Below are positions 1 to 6,585 of a DNA stretch of 52,671 nt, in pieces. The translations under genes were made by a program, and so were the position numbers. How positions within the stretch are numbered: the first letter of the stretch is position 1; each line of letters starts with the position of its first letter. Under the pieces are notes generated by a model. That model searched no databases, was not told the DNA's origin, and saw only the letters and a program-made list of their open reading frames with translations. This DNA comes from Oscillospiraceae bacterium (GTDB lineage: Bacteria > Bacillota > Clostridia > Oscillospirales > Acutalibacteraceae), in assembly GCA_015065725.1 (NCBI GenBank), contig SVPV01000014.1:1-52671 (forward strand), written 5' to 3'.

Positions 1-45
1 TGAATTTTTAAAGGCAAATAAAGAATAGGGACATTATAAAAACAA

Positions 46-95
46 AAACCTGCTACGCCTGATTTAAAAGGCATATAGCAGGTTTGTTTTATTTT
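46..95 (+). terminator. Intrinsic terminator of an upstream gene outside the window
   Basis: A ten-base-pair stem (46-55 with 76-85), extended inward by 57-60 with 69-72 across a bulge, is followed by a T-rich tail at 84-95. It faces right and no gene in the window reads into it, so it probably ends a gene lying to the left. It sits only about 20 bases before the broken feoB frame. Confidence 0.75.
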
Positions 96-104
96 ACACC
101 ATAA

Positions 105-962
105 AAACACCTATGTATGTGTATGGGGTTTGGCTGTAATGCGGCGGGTGTTACGGGGGCTAGAATTATAGATTCACCAAGGGAAAGACTTCTAGCCATA
201 ATTACAAACAACTTTGTACCCTGCAATGGTAGATTCCCCGCTTTGATTGCTGTAATAACCATGTTTTTCGCCGTTGTGGCTAGAGGGGCATTTAACTCGT
301 TTGTAGCGGCACTGCTGCTTTTGACGGTTATAGTTTTTGGTGTCTGTCTTACCTTCATTTCAACAAGACTTCTTTCAAAAACGGTTTTAAAGGGTACGCC
401 GTCCTCCTTTACCCTTGAACTGCCGCCCTTTAGAAAACCTAAATTTGCCGAGGTTATAGTACGTTCGGTATTTGACCGCACGCTATTTGTTTTAGGCAGA
501 GCAATTACGGCGGCGGTGCCTGCGGGACTTATAATTTGGATTTTTGCAAATGTTCAGATAGGCGACAGCAGTATTCTTAAACTATGCTCGGATTTTTTAA
601 ATCCTTTAGGCAAGCTTTTGGGAATGGACGGAGTTATACTTATGGCCTTTATATTAGGAATACCCGCGAATGAAATAGTAGTACCTATTATGATAATGGC
701 ATATACTTCGGGCGGTGTGATTTCTGAGATGGGCAGCACATTAGCGGTAAGAGAGCTTTTCATAGCTAACGGTTGGAATGGGGTTACGGCACTATGTGTT
801 TTAGTGTTCTTTATTGCCCATTGGCCATGTGCTACTACTCTGCTTACAATAAAAAAAGAGACTGGTAGTTTTAAGTGGACGGCACTAGCATTTTTATTAC
901 CAACCTTATTGGGTGCGGTAATTTGTATGGCGATTTCATTTATAGGAAAACTTATTATGTAA
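105..962 (+). pseudogene. feoB: FeoB ferrous-iron transporter, C-terminal membrane part only (5'-truncated)
   Basis: The first residues after the first ATG (117) match the start of the FeoB core membrane region: the GFGCNAAGVTGARIIDSPRE segment, followed by FVPCNGRFPALIAV. The rest is hydrophobic with the second Gate-like segment and PANEIVVPIMIMAY. A full FeoB has an N-terminal G domain, a GDI spacer and several membrane helices before this point, about 300-400 residues that are absent here. The frame is closed by TAA at 102-104, a terminator lies just upstream, and no ribosome binding site precedes the ATG. The remaining 281 codons carry no internal stop. I infer a truncation by deletion or rearrangement. 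Without the G domain it should not work as a GTP-gated iron importer. A functional short protein is possible but unlikely. Confidence 0.75.
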
Positions 963-993
963 ATCATATATTATATATGTATAGTGAAACATG

Positions 994-1019
994 GCTTCCC
1001 CAAAGGTGTTTGGGGAAGC
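994..1019 (+). terminator. Strong hairpin after the feoB remnant
   Basis: An 11-bp perfect stem (994-1004 with 1009-1019) closes a GGTG loop. The downstream tail is only moderately T-rich, so this may be a weak terminator or an mRNA-stabilising hairpin. The rest of the 963-1113 gap shows nothing recognisable. Confidence 0.55.
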
Positions 1020-1113
1020 TGCCTATTTATCACATTAGTATGATAAAGTGATGAAGTCGAGGTTGCTTTTATATGCAAAATACACAAAGTTTAAAAAAAA
1101 TCCAAAAAAACAC

Positions 1114-1142
1114 TTTACTTCTTTAGTTTGATGAAGTATAAT
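1114..1142 (+). promoter_or_regulatory. Sigma-A promoter of the amino-acid ABC transporter operon
   Basis: TTTACT at 1114-1119 and TATAAT at 1137-1142 are separated by 17 bp. The predicted leader of about 60 bases contains a small GAAGC/GCTTC hairpin and a good Shine-Dalgarno (AAAGGAG, 1194-1200) before the ATG at 1210. Confidence 0.75.
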
Positions 1143-1209
1143 ACAACCATAAAAGGAAGCTACGGCTTCAAAAATCAAAAAGCCTTAAAGGCAAAAGGAG
1201 AAAATTAAA

Positions 1210-2007
1210 ATGAAAAAGTTATTAGCATTAGTAATGGCCGTTCTTATGATGGCAACAATCTTTGCAGGCTGCGGTGATAAAGCCGAGAAAATGATTGTTG
1301 TTGCAGAGAAAGAGTCTGCAGGTGAAGAAGTTGCTCAAAAAGAAGCAGATTTTGAGGATTACAAATACACCGCCGTTGACACTCAAAGCAAGGCTTTGAC
1401 CGAGGTTAAGTCAGGCACAGCTGACGCAGCTGTTGTTGACTATGTTATGTCCATAGGTTCTATTGGTGAAGGTACAGACTATGCTGACCTTGTAGTTGAG
1501 GGTGACGGATATTCTGAAGAGGAATATGGTATTGCTTTCAGAAAGGGTTCTGACCTTACAGCAAAGATAAACGAAATCATTAGAGAACTAAAAGCTGATG
1601 GTACTTTAAAGACAGTTGCTGAAAAATATAAACTTCAAGACATTCTTTTAGGTGACAAAGAAACAGATGCATTTGTTCAAAGCGAGACTGATTCCGACTA
1701 TAAATATGTAATGGATAAAGGCGAGCTTGTAATAGGTATTACATACTTTGCACCAATGAACTATGAAAATGAAGACGGTGAATTGGTAGGCTTTGAAACC
1801 GAGTTCGCAAAGGCTGTTTGTGCAAAACTTGGTGTAAACGCTAAATTCCAAGAAATCAGTTGGGCTGCAAAGGAAACCGAACTTGAAGCAAAAAATATTG
1901 ACTGCATTTGGAACGGTATGACTATTACAGAGAAAAGAGAAGAAAATATGAGCGTTTCTATTCCTTATATGCAGAATAAGCAAGTTAAAGTTGTAAAGTC
2001 TAAATAA
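1210..2007 (+). CDS. Amino-acid ABC transporter substrate-binding lipoprotein with circularly permuted lobes
   Basis: A lipoprotein signal peptide ends at Cys21 (FAGCGDK), so the protein is anchored outside the membrane. It belongs to the polar amino-acid binding (SBP_bac_3) family, but the order is unusual. Residues 28-147 match what is normally the second half: IVVAEKESAGEE, then VDTQSKALTEVKSGTADAAV with Asp77, then YGIAFRKG and ELKADGTLKTVAEKY. Residues 170-265 match what is normally the first half: GELVIGITYFAPMNYE, DGELVGFETEFAKAV and NGMTITEKREEN with Arg243. In ordinary members the Arg that holds the substrate carboxylate precedes the Asp that holds the amino group; here the order is reversed. 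A linker of about 22 residues (148-169) joins the two parts. Both ligand contacts appear to be kept, so I expect a functional binder. First gene of a four-gene operon ending with a TrpR-like gene, so tryptophan or a related amino acid is the inferred substrate. Confidence 0.88.
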   Translation: MKKLLALVMAVLMMATIFAGCGDKAEKMIVVAEKESAGEEVAQKEADFEDYKYTAVDTQSKALTEVKSGTADAAVVDYVMSIGSIGEGTDYADLVVEGDGYSEEEYGIAFRKGSDLTAKINEIIRELKADGTLKTVAEKYKLQDILLGDKETDAFVQSETDSDYKYVMDKGELVIGITYFAPMNYENEDGELVGFETEFAKAVCAKLGVNAKFQEISWAAKETELEAKNIDCIWNGMTITEKREENMSVSIPYMQNKQVKVVKSK

Positions 2008-2030
2008 ATAATAAACAAGAGGTTAATATA

Positions 2031-2675
2031 ATGTCTTTTCAGCAGGTTACATTAGACCTTGCTGCGGGATTTTTAGAAAATTGCAGGCTGTTTTTTGAAA
2101 CCCTGCTTTTTTCTATTCCGTTGGGTTTAATAATATGTTTTTGCTCAATGTCAAAGTTTAAACCGTTGAGCTTTTTAAGTAAAATATTTGTCTGGTGCAT
2201 AAGGGGAACACCCCTTATGCTTCAGCTGTTTGTTGTAATGTATGTTCCGGGACTTGTGTTTGGCATACCAATGCGAAACAGAATGCTTGCCGCACTTATT
2301 GCTTTTATAATTAACTATGCATGCTATTTCTCTGAAATATATAGGGGCGGAATTGAAAGCATTTCTAAAGGACAGTATGAGGCAGGACAAGTGTTAGGTC
2401 TTACTAAATGGCAGATTTTTACTAAAATCGTGCTTTTGCAGGTAATCAAAAGAATAGTTCCTCCAATGTCAAACGAGATTATTACGCTTGTTAAGGATAC
2501 CTCTTTAGCACGTGTAATAGCAGTTGCCGAGATTTTACTTGCCGCCGAAAGATTTGCAGGTAAGGGCCTTATATGGCCGTTATTCTACACAGGTGCATAT
2601 TTCCTTATTTTCTGTGGTGTATTGACGGTTCTTTTTGGTTGGGTAGAAAAGAAAATGAATTATTTTAAAGGATAA
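2031..2675 (+). CDS. Amino-acid ABC transporter permease (HisM/GlnP type)
   Basis: A 214-residue inner-membrane subunit of a polar amino-acid importer. It has about five hydrophobic helices, the family segment [14 protein letters not shown] (about residues 53-66), [10 protein letters not shown] (101-110), and the EAA loop [15 protein letters not shown] (about 116-130) that contacts the ATPase. It lies 23 bases after the binding protein and 5 bases before the ATPase, so the three form one importer. Length is normal for a single permease that would work as a homodimer, since no second permease gene is present. The substrate cannot be read from the sequence; the operon context suggests tryptophan. 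Confidence 0.93.
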   Translation: MSFQQVTLDLAAGFLENCRLFFETLLFSIPLGLIICFCSMSKFKPLSFLSKIFVWCIRGTPLMLQLFVVMYVPGLVFGIPMRNRMLAALIAFIINYACYFSEIYRGGIESISKGQYEAGQVLGLTKWQIFTKIVLLQVIKRIVPPMSNEIITLVKDTSLARVIAVAEILLAAERFAGKGLIWPLFYTGAYFLIFCGVLTVLFGWVEKKMNYFKG

Positions 2676-2680
2676 ATAAT

Positions 2681-3433
2681 ATGGCTGTATTAGAAATTAG
2701 AGATATAAAAAAGAGCTTTGGTAATACCGAGGTTTTAAAAGGCATCAGCTTTTCTGTCGAAAAGGGTGAGGTTGTAGCCATAATCGGCTCTTCGGGAAGC
2801 GGTAAAACTACATTACTTCGTTGTTTGAACTTTTTAGAAAGACCTGATAACGGCAGCTTTTTGTTTAACGGTGAAGAAATTTTTGCCGCTGATAAAAAGT
2901 ACAGCGATGATGAAATAAGGCAAAAAAGACTTCACTTTGGTTTGGTTTTTCAGTCATTTAATTTGTTTCCGCAATATAATGTGTTAAAGAATGTAATGTT
3001 ATCTCCAACTCTTTTAAAACTCGGCACACAGCAAGAGATTGAAGATAATGCTCATCGTCTTATAAAAAGGGTTGGATTAACCGAAAAAATAAACAACTAC
3101 CCTTGTGAACTGTCGGGCGGTCAGCAGCAGCGTGTAGCTATTGCAAGGGCTTTGGCACTTGAACCCGATATTCTTTGCTTTGATGAGCCTACTTCTGCAC
3201 TTGACCCCGAGCTTACGGGTGAGGTTTTAAAGGTTATTAAAAGTCTTAAAAGCGGCGACAGCACTATGATAGTAGTAACACATGAAATGGATTTTGCCAA
3301 AAATGTTGCCGATAAGGTTATATTTATGGCAGACGGAGTAATTGAAGAAATGGGTACTCCCGAAGATGTGTTTAATAATCCAAAGTCCGAGAAAACCCGT
3401 TCGTTTTTAAATAAATCATTGGAAGTGATATAA
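2681..3433 (+). CDS. Amino-acid ABC transporter ATP-binding protein (GlnQ/HisP type)
   Basis: A complete ABC ATPase of 250 residues that powers the importer encoded just upstream. Walker A is GSSGSGKT (36-43), the Q-loop is in [11 protein letters not shown], the signature is [15 protein letters not shown] (about 143-157), Walker B is [13 protein letters not shown], and the switch His is in VVTHEMDFA. The typical family features (NFLERPDNG and NVMLSPTLL) are present. One base separates its stop from the following YerC-like gene, which indicates translational coupling. Confidence 0.95.
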   Translation: MAVLEIRDIKKSFGNTEVLKGISFSVEKGEVVAIIGSSGSGKTTLLRCLNFLERPDNGSFLFNGEEIFAADKKYSDDEIRQKRLHFGLVFQSFNLFPQYNVLKNVMLSPTLLKLGTQQEIEDNAHRLIKRVGLTEKINNYPCELSGGQQQRVAIARALALEPDILCFDEPTSALDPELTGEVLKVIKSLKSGDSTMIVVTHEMDFAKNVADKVIFMADGVIEEMGTPEDVFNNPKSEKTRSFLNKSLEVI

Positions 3434-3434
3434 A

Positions 3435-3722
3435 ATGTCGGGTGACAAAAAGATAACAGAAGATATGATAAATGAGCTTTATGATTTAATACTCTCTCTT
3501 GAAAGCCGAGAGGATTGTGCAAAGCTTTTTGATGATTTATGTACCTTTAAGGAGATAGAAAAGATGGCACAGCGTGTGCGTGCTGCAAAGCTTTTGCTTG
3601 AGGGTGCTACCTATAGTAAAATTATCGAACAAACAGATATTTCATCAGCAACCTTAAGCCGAGTTTCACGCTGTGTACAGTATAGTGACGGATATAAAAC
3701 TTTTTTAAAGAAAGATAAATAA
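3435..3722 (+). CDS. YerC/YecD-type TrpR-related DNA-binding protein
   Basis: A 95-residue helical protein of the YerC/YecD family, related to the Trp repressor. The helix-turn-helix region is RVRAAKLLLEGATYSKIIEQ followed by TDISSATLSRVSRC, about residues 47-77. Members are small cytoplasmic DNA-binding proteins; most have no proven ligand. It is the last gene of the transporter operon, one base after the ATPase stop, and is directly followed by the promoter of a tryptophan-type T-box and trpB. I infer that it regulates the transporter operon, trpB, or both in response to an amino acid. The Trp-binding residues of enterobacterial TrpR cannot be confirmed by eye. Confidence 0.85.
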   Translation: MSGDKKITEDMINELYDLILSLESREDCAKLFDDLCTFKEIEKMAQRVRAAKLLLEGATYSKIIEQTDISSATLSRVSRCVQYSDGYKTFLKKDK

Positions 3723-3725
3723 TTG

Positions 3726-3754
3726 TTGACACTAAAATAGTTGTGTGCTAAAAT
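3726..3754 (+). promoter_or_regulatory. Sigma-A promoter of the T-box/trpB unit
   Basis: Consensus TTGACA (3726-3731) and TAAAAT (3749-3754) are 17 bp apart and start four bases after the YerC stop codon. The transcript would begin at about 3761 with the T-box leader. Confidence 0.8.
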
Positions 3755-3761
3755 ACAGAAA

Positions 3762-4030
3762 AAGATAAACCTGTGATTAAGAGTAGTAACGTTGTATTGA
3801 GGTTTTTAGCGAGTTGCCGACGGTGGAAGGGCAACAACGGATTATTTCGTGAATGGACTTATGAGGGCGGCCGAAAGCGTTTGTGAGTAGTAGCCGACGG
3901 GAAGCGTAGCCCGTTATAAATACGTACCGTATGTCAGTACGGGCAGAGTGGGTATTATTTACCAATTTGGGTGGTACCGCAGGATTTTTACAGTCTTGTC
4001 CCTTAAAAATTAAGGGATAGGACTTTTGTT
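3762..4030 (+). ncRNA. T-box leader, predicted tryptophan (UGG) specifier
   Basis: A classic T-box element. The invariant antiterminator sequence TTGGGTGGTACCGC is at 3967-3980. The terminator stem is 3993-4006 with 4010-4023, followed by a T-run. In stem I, TAAG (about 3778-3781) pairs with CTTA (3858-3861) to close a specifier loop with an AGTAGTAACG side and a GTGAATGGA side. The codon at 3854-3856 is UGG followed by A, as expected for tryptophan. Uncharged tRNA-Trp should therefore switch on the downstream trpB. The specifier choice is by eye from the loop position; the T-box identity itself is certain. Confidence 0.93.
3993..4030 (+). terminator. T-box attenuator terminator
   Basis: A 14-bp stem including G-U pairs (3993-4006 with 4010-4023), an AAA loop and a T-rich tail at 4024-4034. 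It is the off-state partner of the TGGGTGGTACCGC antiterminator. Confidence 0.9.
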
Positions 4031-4046
4031 TTTTGGAGGAAATTCT

Positions 4047-4082
4047 ATGTTCTTGCTAACTAAACGATGGTGTAAAAAATAA
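4047..4082 (+). CDS. Possible 11-residue leader peptide with one Trp codon
   Basis: Directly after the T-box terminator, GGAGGA (4035-4040) stands six bases before an ATG that opens the short frame MFLLTKRWCKK ending in TAA. The spacing is ideal and the peptide contains a Trp codon, in a leader that precedes trpB. The following 47 bases hold only a weak AT-rich hairpin before the trpB ribosome binding site. This may be a second, translation-based control step, or only a decoy initiation site. There is no direct evidence that it is translated. Confidence 0.45.
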   Translation: MFLLTKRWCKK

Positions 4083-4129
4083 ATCTTAAAATCCGATTTT
4101 TTTAAATATATTTTTTGGAGGAGTTTTAT

Positions 4130-5350
4130 ATGAAACTTAATAATGTTGATTTTGATACCTATTTTAATAATTATCCTAATAAAGAGGGTTACTTTGGCAA
4201 ATACGGCGGCGTTTTTGTTGAGGATAAGCTTAAAAATGCTATGGCAGAGATTACAGAGGCATATTTTTCTATATGTCAGTCAAGAAAATTTATTGCCGAG
4301 CTTCGCCGTATTAGAAAGGAATTTCAGGGCAGACCCACCCCCGTTACACACCTTGAAAGACTTTCCGATTCACTAGGCGGTAAGGTACAGCTTTATGCTA
4401 AACGTGAGGATTTAAACCATTCGGGTGCTCATAAGCTTAATCACTGTATGGGTGAGGCTTTGCTTGCAAAGTATATGGGTAAAAAGAAGGTTATCGCTGA
4501 AACAGGTGCCGGTCAGCACGGCGTGGCTTTGGCTACTGCTGCGGCATATTTCGGACTCGAATGTGATATTTATATGGGTTCTGTTGATATAAAGAAGCAG
4601 GCTCCAAATGTTGCAAGAATGAAAATTTTAGGTGCAAATGTTGTTGAAGTAACTCACGGTCTTCAAACGCTTAAGGAGGCAGTTGATGCCGCTTTTGAGG
4701 CATACAGCAAGGAATATAATGATGCTATTTATTGCATAGGCTCTGTTTTAGGACCGCATCCGTTTCCAATGATGGTGCGTGATTTCCAGAGTGTTGTGGG
4801 TATTGAAGCACGCGAACAGTTTATTGAAATGACAGGTCATTTACCGAGCTCTATAGTAGCCTGTGTAGGCGGCGGCTCAAATGCGGCAGGTCTTTTTGCA
4901 GGCTTTCTTAATGACCCTGTTGATATTTACGGCATTGAGCCTTTGGGCAGAGGTGAAAAGCTTGGCGACCACGCCGCTAGTCTTAAATATGGTACCGAGG
5001 GTGTTATGCACGGCTTTAACAGCATAATGCTAAAAGACGAAAACGGTGAGCCCGCACCCGTTTATTCGGTTGCAAGCGGTCTTGACTATCCGTCTTCGGG
5101 TCCCGAGCATGCATTTTTACAGGAAATCGGCAGAGTTAAGTATGACGTTATAAACGACGACGAAACTATAGACGCCTTCTTCAAGCTTGCTCGTTTAGAG
5201 GGCATAATCCCCGCTATTGAAAGCTCACATGCAGTAGCTTACGGTATGAAGCTTGCAAAGACAATGGACCACGGCTCAATTCTTATCAACCTTTCAGGCA
5301 GAGGCGATAAGGATATGGACTTTATAATTGAAAATTACGGTATTAGATAA
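4130..5350 (+). CDS. trpB: Tryptophan synthase beta chain (no alpha chain nearby)
   Basis: A 406-residue PLP enzyme that joins indole and serine to make tryptophan. The PLP lysine is Lys102 in [42 protein letters not shown], the phosphate-binding [12 protein letters not shown] and the C-terminal LSGRGDKD are all kept. The start is the ATG at 4130, with GGAGGAG at 4117-4123; a longer TTG start would lie inside the ribosome binding site. It differs from common TrpB1 in details, such as [15 protein letters not shown] and [14 protein letters not shown]. No trpA or other trp gene is in the window, so it probably uses free indole taken up or released by other gut bacteria. Controlled by the Trp T-box upstream. 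Confidence 0.93.
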   Translation: MKLNNVDFDTYFNNYPNKEGYFGKYGGVFVEDKLKNAMAEITEAYFSICQSRKFIAELRRIRKEFQGRPTPVTHLERLSDSLGGKVQLYAKREDLNHSGAHKLNHCMGEALLAKYMGKKKVIAETGAGQHGVALATAAAYFGLECDIYMGSVDIKKQAPNVARMKILGANVVEVTHGLQTLKEAVDAAFEAYSKEYNDAIYCIGSVLGPHPFPMMVRDFQSVVGIEAREQFIEMTGHLPSSIVACVGGGSNAAGLFAGFLNDPVDIYGIEPLGRGEKLGDHAASLKYGTEGVMHGFNSIMLKDENGEPAPVYSVASGLDYPSSGPEHAFLQEIGRVKYDVINDDETIDAFFKLARLEGIIPAIESSHAVAYGMKLAKTMDHGSILINLSGRGDKDMDFIIENYGIR

Positions 5351-5376
5351 TTAAAAATAATTTGGTTAAAACAATT

Positions 5377-5402
5377 GTGTGACGGAAAATTTTCCGTCAC
5401 AC
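5377..5402. terminator. 26-bp perfect palindrome between trpB and the amidohydrolase
   Basis: GTGTGACGGAAAA and its exact reverse complement abut with no spacer. A hairpin would lose its central A/T pairs in the loop but keep a GC-rich stem. The tail is not T-rich on the plus strand, so it is either an inefficient terminator or a protein-binding operator. Confidence 0.5.
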
Positions 5403-5424
5403 TAAAAATTTAGAGGCGATAATA

Positions 5425-6219
5425 ATGGTGATTGATTTTCATACACATGCTTTCCCTGACCAAATAGCCGAAAGGGCAATAGCAGGACTGGTTCAAAAAA
5501 GCGGCGGTATGTTTCCGCCCTGCTCAAACGGAACGCTTGGCGGTCTCGTTAGCAATATGGATGATTTCGGTGTAGATATTTCTGTGGTACAACCCGTAAT
5601 AACAAAGGCTTCACAGCTTAAAACTTTAAATGAATGGGCAAAGGGAATAGAAGGCCAGAGAATAATATCCTTTGGCGGAATTTATCCACATACCGACGAT
5701 TATAAACGCGATATTGATTTTGTAGTATCTTTAGGGCTTAAGGGTTTAAAATTTCATCCTGAATATCAAGACTTTTTGCTTGATGATGAAAAAATGCTGC
5801 CCATTTATGATTACGCCTTAAATAAAGGTTTAATATTACTTTTTCACGCAGGGTTTGACCCCGCATTTGAAGCACCTTACCGCAGTAATCCTAAAGCTTT
5901 TAAAAATATTTCAAAAAAGCTTGGCGGCGGCACTATAATTGCGGCACATTTAGGCGGCGGACGCCAATGGGACGAGGTTTTAGAGCATCTTTGCGGAACT
6001 GACGTTTATCTTGATACCTCAATGGGCTTTAAGTATTACGGGAAAGAGCAGTTTTTAAAGATTTTAAAGGCACACGGTGCCGATAAAATACTTTTTGGTT
6101 CCGACTCACCTTGGAGCCGTGCCGACGAGGAGATAGAGATATTTAACTCTCTGCCTATAACCGACGAGGAAAAGGAAAAAATACTGTCGGGCAACGCAAA
6201 ACGCCTTTTAAATATATAG
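5425..6219 (+). CDS. Amidohydrolase-family metal-dependent TIM-barrel enzyme
   Basis: A 264-residue protein of the amidohydrolase 2 (ACMSD-like) family. The metal-binding HTH motif is DFHTHAFPD (4-12), followed by GLKGLKFHPEYQDF (about 109-122), LLFHAGFDP, IIAAHLGGGRQWDE and ILFGSDSPWS. These are the conserved His and Asp positions of the barrel. Family members catalyse hydrolysis or decarboxylation of varied substrates, so none can be named. The ATG at 5425 follows a modest GAGGCG site. It shares orientation with trpB and could be read through from it, but the intervening palindrome may separate the two. A link to tryptophan metabolism is speculative. Confidence 0.85.
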   Translation: MVIDFHTHAFPDQIAERAIAGLVQKSGGMFPPCSNGTLGGLVSNMDDFGVDISVVQPVITKASQLKTLNEWAKGIEGQRIISFGGIYPHTDDYKRDIDFVVSLGLKGLKFHPEYQDFLLDDEKMLPIYDYALNKGLILLFHAGFDPAFEAPYRSNPKAFKNISKKLGGGTIIAAHLGGGRQWDEVLEHLCGTDVYLDTSMGFKYYGKEQFLKILKAHGADKILFGSDSPWSRADEEIEIFNSLPITDEEKEKILSGNAKRLLNI

Positions 6220-6235
6220 TTACAATAAAAACAAA

Positions 6236-6272
6236 AAAACAGCTGTTCGTCTATTCGGCGAACAGCTGTTTT
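6236..6272. terminator. Bidirectional terminator between convergent genes
   Basis: Stem AAAACAGCTGTTCG (6236-6249) with CGAACAGCTGTTTT (6259-6272). The runs of A and T on either side let it act in both directions, for the amidohydrolase on the plus strand and ireB on the minus strand. Confidence 0.85.
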
Positions 6273-6284
6273 GCTAAAACTTAA

Positions 6285-6530
6285 TTAGTTAGAAAGATAA
6301 TACTTAATAAGTGACTGCATTAATGTATCGCGGTCAATTCTTCTTATCAAATGACGTGCATTATTATGGGTGGTAATATACGTCGGGTCCTCCGATAATA
6401 AATATCCCACTATCTGATTTATAGGATTATATCCCTTTTCTTTAAGTGCATCATAAACTTGCAAAAGGGTATCCCTTATTTGTTGCTCGGTTTGGTCACC
6501 TATTGAAAAAGTCATAGTCTTATCATTCAT
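6285..6530 (-). CDS. ireB: IreB family regulatory phosphoprotein (UPF0297)
   Basis: An 81-residue protein with the family core [20 protein letters not shown] and [20 protein letters not shown]. In Enterococcus, IreB is a small phosphoprotein substrate of the Ser/Thr kinase IreK and acts in control of cephalosporin resistance; a role in envelope signalling here is by family only. I start at the ATG at 6530, preceded by GAGAGGTG; an upstream GTG lies inside that site. It follows pheT in the same direction but has its own promoter. In many Firmicutes this gene sits next to alaS and ruvX instead, so the neighbourhood here is different. Confidence 0.92.
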   Translation of the reverse strand: MNDKTMTFSIGDQTEQQIRDTLLQVYDALKEKGYNPINQIVGYLLSEDPTYITTHNNARHLIRRIDRDTLMQSLIKYYLSN

Positions 6531-6553
6531 AATAAACACCTCTCACTATTACT

Positions 6554-6582
6554 ATTGTATACCGCATTTTAAAAAAGTGCAA
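6554..6582 (-). promoter_or_regulatory. Promoter of ireB
   Basis: On the minus strand TTGCAC (6577-6582) and TACAAT (6554-6559) are 17 bp apart, just after the pheT stop codon. Confidence 0.65.
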
Positions 6583-6585
6583 GTC

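Noticed and set aside
4115-4129. In-frame TTG start five codons upstream of the trpB ATG
   Set aside because: Those codons are the Shine-Dalgarno GGAGGAG itself; the ATG at 4130 has correct spacing.
5425-6219. Naming the amidohydrolase as ACMSD of tryptophan degradation because trpB is next to it
   Set aside because: The family has many activities, no other kynurenine-pathway gene is present, and a palindrome separates the two genes.
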